Below are positions 62,021 through 64,000 of a stretch of 64,000 bases of DNA, piece by piece. A program made the position numbers and the translations under genes. Every line of letters begins with the position of its first letter. The first letter of the stretch is position 1. The stretch comes from Burkholderiales bacterium 8X (GTDB taxonomy: Bacteria; Pseudomonadota; Gammaproteobacteria; Burkholderiales; Burkholderiaceae_C): positions 2,156,125-2,220,124 of the forward strand of contig LR732703.1 of the NCBI GenBank assembly GCA_902506565.1, written 5' to 3'. The notes under the pieces are model-generated. The model searched no databases, had not been told where the DNA came from, and saw only the letters and a list, made by a program, of their open reading frames with translations.

Positions 62021-62058
62021 CCATCCCATAACCATCCATATGGATGGTGTTAGGATGG
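62021..62058 (+). promoter_or_regulatory. Four-half-site symmetric operator of the ribbon-helix-helix gene
   Basis: ACCATCCATATGGATGGT at 62031-62048 is a perfect 18-bp palindrome. Further half-sites CCATCC (62021-62026) and GGATGG (62053-62058) lie exactly 16 bp on either side of its centre, so four half-sites repeat with 11-bp phasing in each arm. The last half-site contains the ribosome site AGGA and ends three bases before the ATG. Autorepression by the encoded regulator is inferred. Confidence 0.75.
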
Positions 62059-62061
62059 CGC

Positions 62062-62484
62062 ATGCCTCAAAACGCGGTCACTCCCATCAAGCCCAAGCTT
62101 CCCGAATCCGAGAAGATCACCCTCAACATGGGCTTCATCGACCTCGGCAACGTCGACCTGCTGGTGGCCGAAGGCTTCTACTCGAACCGTTCGGATTTCA
62201 TCCGAACGGCCATCCGCAACCAGCTGTCGACCCATGGCGAGATCCTGAAGCAGGTCGTCGCGCGCAAGACGCTGGTGCTCGGTCTGCAGCATTTCTCGCT
62301 GCAAGACCTGGAAGCCGTTCGAGCCGCGGGCGAGCGCCTCAGCATTCGGGTGCTGGGCATGGCGTCGATCGACCCGGCCGTGACGGCCGAGCTGGCCCTC
62401 GCAACCATCGAATCCATCACGGTGCTGGGTGCCTTGCACGCCAGCCCTGCCGTCAAGGCGGCCCTCTCGGACCGCATCCACTAG
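62062..62484 (+). CDS. Ribbon-helix-helix (CopG-like) transcriptional regulator
   Basis: Small DNA-binding protein of 140 residues. The beta strand KITLNMGFIDLGNVDLLVAE and helices FYSNRSDFIRTAIRNQLSTH form a ribbon-helix-helix domain near residues 18-60. A C-terminal domain rich in Ala and Leu could oligomerise. It lies 17 bp before the esterase gene and probably controls it. The four-half-site operator just upstream fits cooperative binding of two or more dimers. Confidence 0.85.
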   Translation: MPQNAVTPIKPKLPESEKITLNMGFIDLGNVDLLVAEGFYSNRSDFIRTAIRNQLSTHGEILKQVVARKTLVLGLQHFSLQDLEAVRAAGERLSIRVLGMASIDPAVTAELALATIESITVLGALHASPAVKAALSDRIH

Positions 62485-62501
62485 ATCCAGACAAGGAACC
62501 C

Positions 62502-63719
62502 ATGAACCTCGATTTCAACCGCCTGATGGGCGATGCCACTCGCCTGACGCAGGGTGGCGACCTGCAGGGCGCGACCGAGCTGATCCAGCGAGCGCTGCTC
62601 GGCAAGCAAGATACCGGTGCGAGCTCGGACGCACCCCAAGACCGTCGGTGGCCGGAGGATGCCGCCGCGCACATCGCCGGTCGCAAGGTGTCGCCGAACG
62701 CGCGCGACATGGTGCTCGATGTCGAAAGCCGGGTCGTCTCCGCAGGCGCCGAGCCACTGGCCGCCGACCCAGTGAGCTCGCCCCGCACTGCGACCGAGAC
62801 CACCGAGCCGAAATCGGAGCCCGCAGCGGCCGAGCCCGAACGCTTTGTCGATGGCAGCTTCAGCCACCAGGGCCGCGCCCTCGCCTACAAGCTCTTCGTG
62901 CCGGCCCGCCGTGCAGGTTCGAACGAATCGCCGCGAGGGCTGGTCGTCATGCTCCATGGTTGCACCCAGAACGCGGCGGACTTCGCCGCGGGAACCCGGA
63001 TGAACGAGCTGGCCGCGGCGCACGACCTGCTCGTTCTTTATCCCGAACAAGCGCAGCGCGCCAATCCGCAGCGCTGCTGGAACTGGTTCAAGCCGCAGCA
63101 TCAGAAACGCGGACGCGGCGAGCCGGCGGTGCTGGCGGCCATGACCCGATCGATTGCCGAAGCGCATCGGGTCGATCCTGCGCGGGTCTACATCGCAGGC
63201 CTGTCGGCCGGCGGTGCGATGGCCGACATCATGGGCCGGGCATACCCCGACCTCTTCGCGGCGGTCGGTGTCCATTCGGGCCTGCCGGCGGGCGCGGCCA
63301 AGGACGTGGTCTCGGCGCTCTCGGTGATGCGGAGCGGCCCGCAAGGCAGTTCATCGTCTTCGCCCGCAGCTGGCAGCGGCCCCCTGCCACCGACCATCGT
63401 GTTCCACGGCGATGCCGATGCGACCGTGCATCCGTCGAACGGCACGGCGGTGGCCGGCGCGGCGCGAGGCCACGAAGACCGATCGGCTGCAAGCCCGCCG
63501 CAGGTGACCGACGGCCGCTCGCCACGGGGCCAGTCCTACACGCGAACCACCTACGGCGAGTCGACCGGTCAAGCGGCCGTCGAGCATTGGCGATTGCACG
63601 GTGCCGGCCATGCCTGGGCCGGCGGCAGTGCCAGCGGCAGCTACACCGACGCGCGAGGCGTCGACGCGAGTGCCGAGATGCTGAGGTTCTTTCTGGCGCA
63701 CCCCAGGCGCGGCGCCTGA
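62502..63719 (+). CDS. PHB-depolymerase-family esterase
   Basis: Serine esterase of the LpqC/PHB-depolymerase type, 405 residues. A variable N-terminus of about 115 residues, rich in Ala/Glu/Pro, precedes the catalytic domain. That domain has the oxyanion motif VVMLHGCTQNAADFA, the nucleophile box GLSAGGAM with Ser235, the Asp in VFHGDADATVHP and the His in LHGAGHAWAGG. There is no signal peptide, so it is probably intracellular or acts on a soluble ester. AAGGAACCC precedes the ATG. It is co-transcribed with the ribbon-helix-helix regulator. Confidence 0.88.
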   Translation: MNLDFNRLMGDATRLTQGGDLQGATELIQRALLGKQDTGASSDAPQDRRWPEDAAAHIAGRKVSPNARDMVLDVESRVVSAGAEPLAADPVSSPRTATETTEPKSEPAAAEPERFVDGSFSHQGRALAYKLFVPARRAGSNESPRGLVVMLHGCTQNAADFAAGTRMNELAAAHDLLVLYPEQAQRANPQRCWNWFKPQHQKRGRGEPAVLAAMTRSIAEAHRVDPARVYIAGLSAGGAMADIMGRAYPDLFAAVGVHSGLPAGAAKDVVSALSVMRSGPQGSSSSSPAAGSGPLPPTIVFHGDADATVHPSNGTAVAGAARGHEDRSAASPPQVTDGRSPRGQSYTRTTYGESTGQAAVEHWRLHGAGHAWAGGSASGSYTDARGVDASAEMLRFFLAHPRRGA

Positions 63720-63732
63720 GGCGGGCGGTCCA

Positions 63733-64000
63733 TCAGAGCCAGACCAGGGGCTCGAAGCCGCCGAAGAACATCCGCTTGCCGTCGAAAACCATCTTGCCCG
63801 CGTCCATCATGTCGGCGAGCCGCGGATCGGTCATGACCTTGCCGTTGACCTCGTCCCGATGGTCGCGCGATTCGAAGACGATGTACGAGAAGATCACCAC
63901 CTCGCCTTCCTTCAACTGCACGCTCTGCGGGAACGAGGTGAGCTCGCCGGCCTTCACGTCGTCGGCCACGCATTCGCGATATTCGAGAGCCCCATGCTCC
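63733..64000 (-). CDS. DUF1428 family protein, 5' end outside the window
   Basis: The visible 88 codons match the C-terminal part of DUF1428 proteins (about 117 residues): ECVADDVKAGELTSFPQSVQ, VIFSYIVFESRDHRDEVNGK, VMTDPRLADMMDAGKMVFDG and KRMFFGGFEPLVWL. The frame continues past the window edge without a stop, so the start lies beyond 64000. Function unknown; the fold is a ferredoxin-like dimeric alpha/beta barrel. It is convergent with the esterase gene. Confidence 0.85.
   Translation of the reverse strand, partial: EHGALEYRECVADDVKAGELTSFPQSVQLKEGEVVIFSYIVFESRDHRDEVNGKVMTDPRLADMMDAGKMVFDGKRMFFGGFEPLVWL

Overview
The window looks like chromosome of a high-GC betaproteobacterium of the order Burkholderiales, most likely Comamonadaceae close to Variovorax. 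The support is the uniformly high GC, three Bug-family (tripartite tricarboxylate) binding proteins, a DUF2239 gene, the conserved block ygfZ / mltG-tmk-holB-pilZ-tatD, and a GC-rich palindromic intergenic element of the kind common in that family. Genus is inference. No rRNA, tRNA, CRISPR array, transposase or phage gene was seen, and no stretch over 300 bp lacks a gene.

Region 1 (1-6433) is a peptide-type ABC importer operon (fused double ATPase, binding protein, two permeases) ending in an M55 D-aminopeptidase. Region 2 (6464-24045) is a CoA-based catabolic island. It holds a six-gene beta-oxidation operon, a feruloyl-CoA-synthetase-like ligase, a second enoyl-CoA hydratase, an MmgE/PrpD protein, three Bug binding proteins, two DUF3237 proteins, and a LuxR-type and a MarR-type regulator. 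Seven copies of a 20-bp partial palindrome (TGTCST-N8-ASGACA) lie in its four divergent promoter regions. Each has a -10-like hexamer at an almost fixed offset, so the island looks like one regulon, probably driven by the LuxR-type protein. A separate GTTAAC palindrome sits in the promoter of the luxR-marR-prpD operon.

Region 3 (24074-27869) is a decaying thiolase / MaoC / SDR / CoA-transferase cluster. The catalytic MaoC gene and the SDR gene are gutted in frame, and the divergent AraC-type regulator is truncated. Region 4 (28098-31997) is a copper-handling operon: DUF2946, a TonB-dependent receptor, and a YcnI-PCuAC fusion. Region 5 (32089-43218) holds acetoacetyl-CoA synthetase, an ankyrin protein, the tatD/pilZ/holB/tmk/mltG housekeeping operon, ygfZ, a thioesterase-GNAT fusion, an alpha/beta hydrolase and an iron alcohol dehydrogenase.

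Region 6 (43251-58178) holds a patatin-like protein, Tex, DUF2239, a MATE pump and a GST. It also holds a 1107-residue protein built of three diverged copies of one unrecognised module, followed by three MFS exporters. Region 7 (58237-64000) is a pqiAABC operon, a ribbon-helix-helix regulator with a four-half-site symmetric operator before a PHB-depolymerase-family esterase, and a DUF1428 gene cut by the window edge.

The two most interesting items are the seven-box regulon of region 2 and the three-module protein of region 6.
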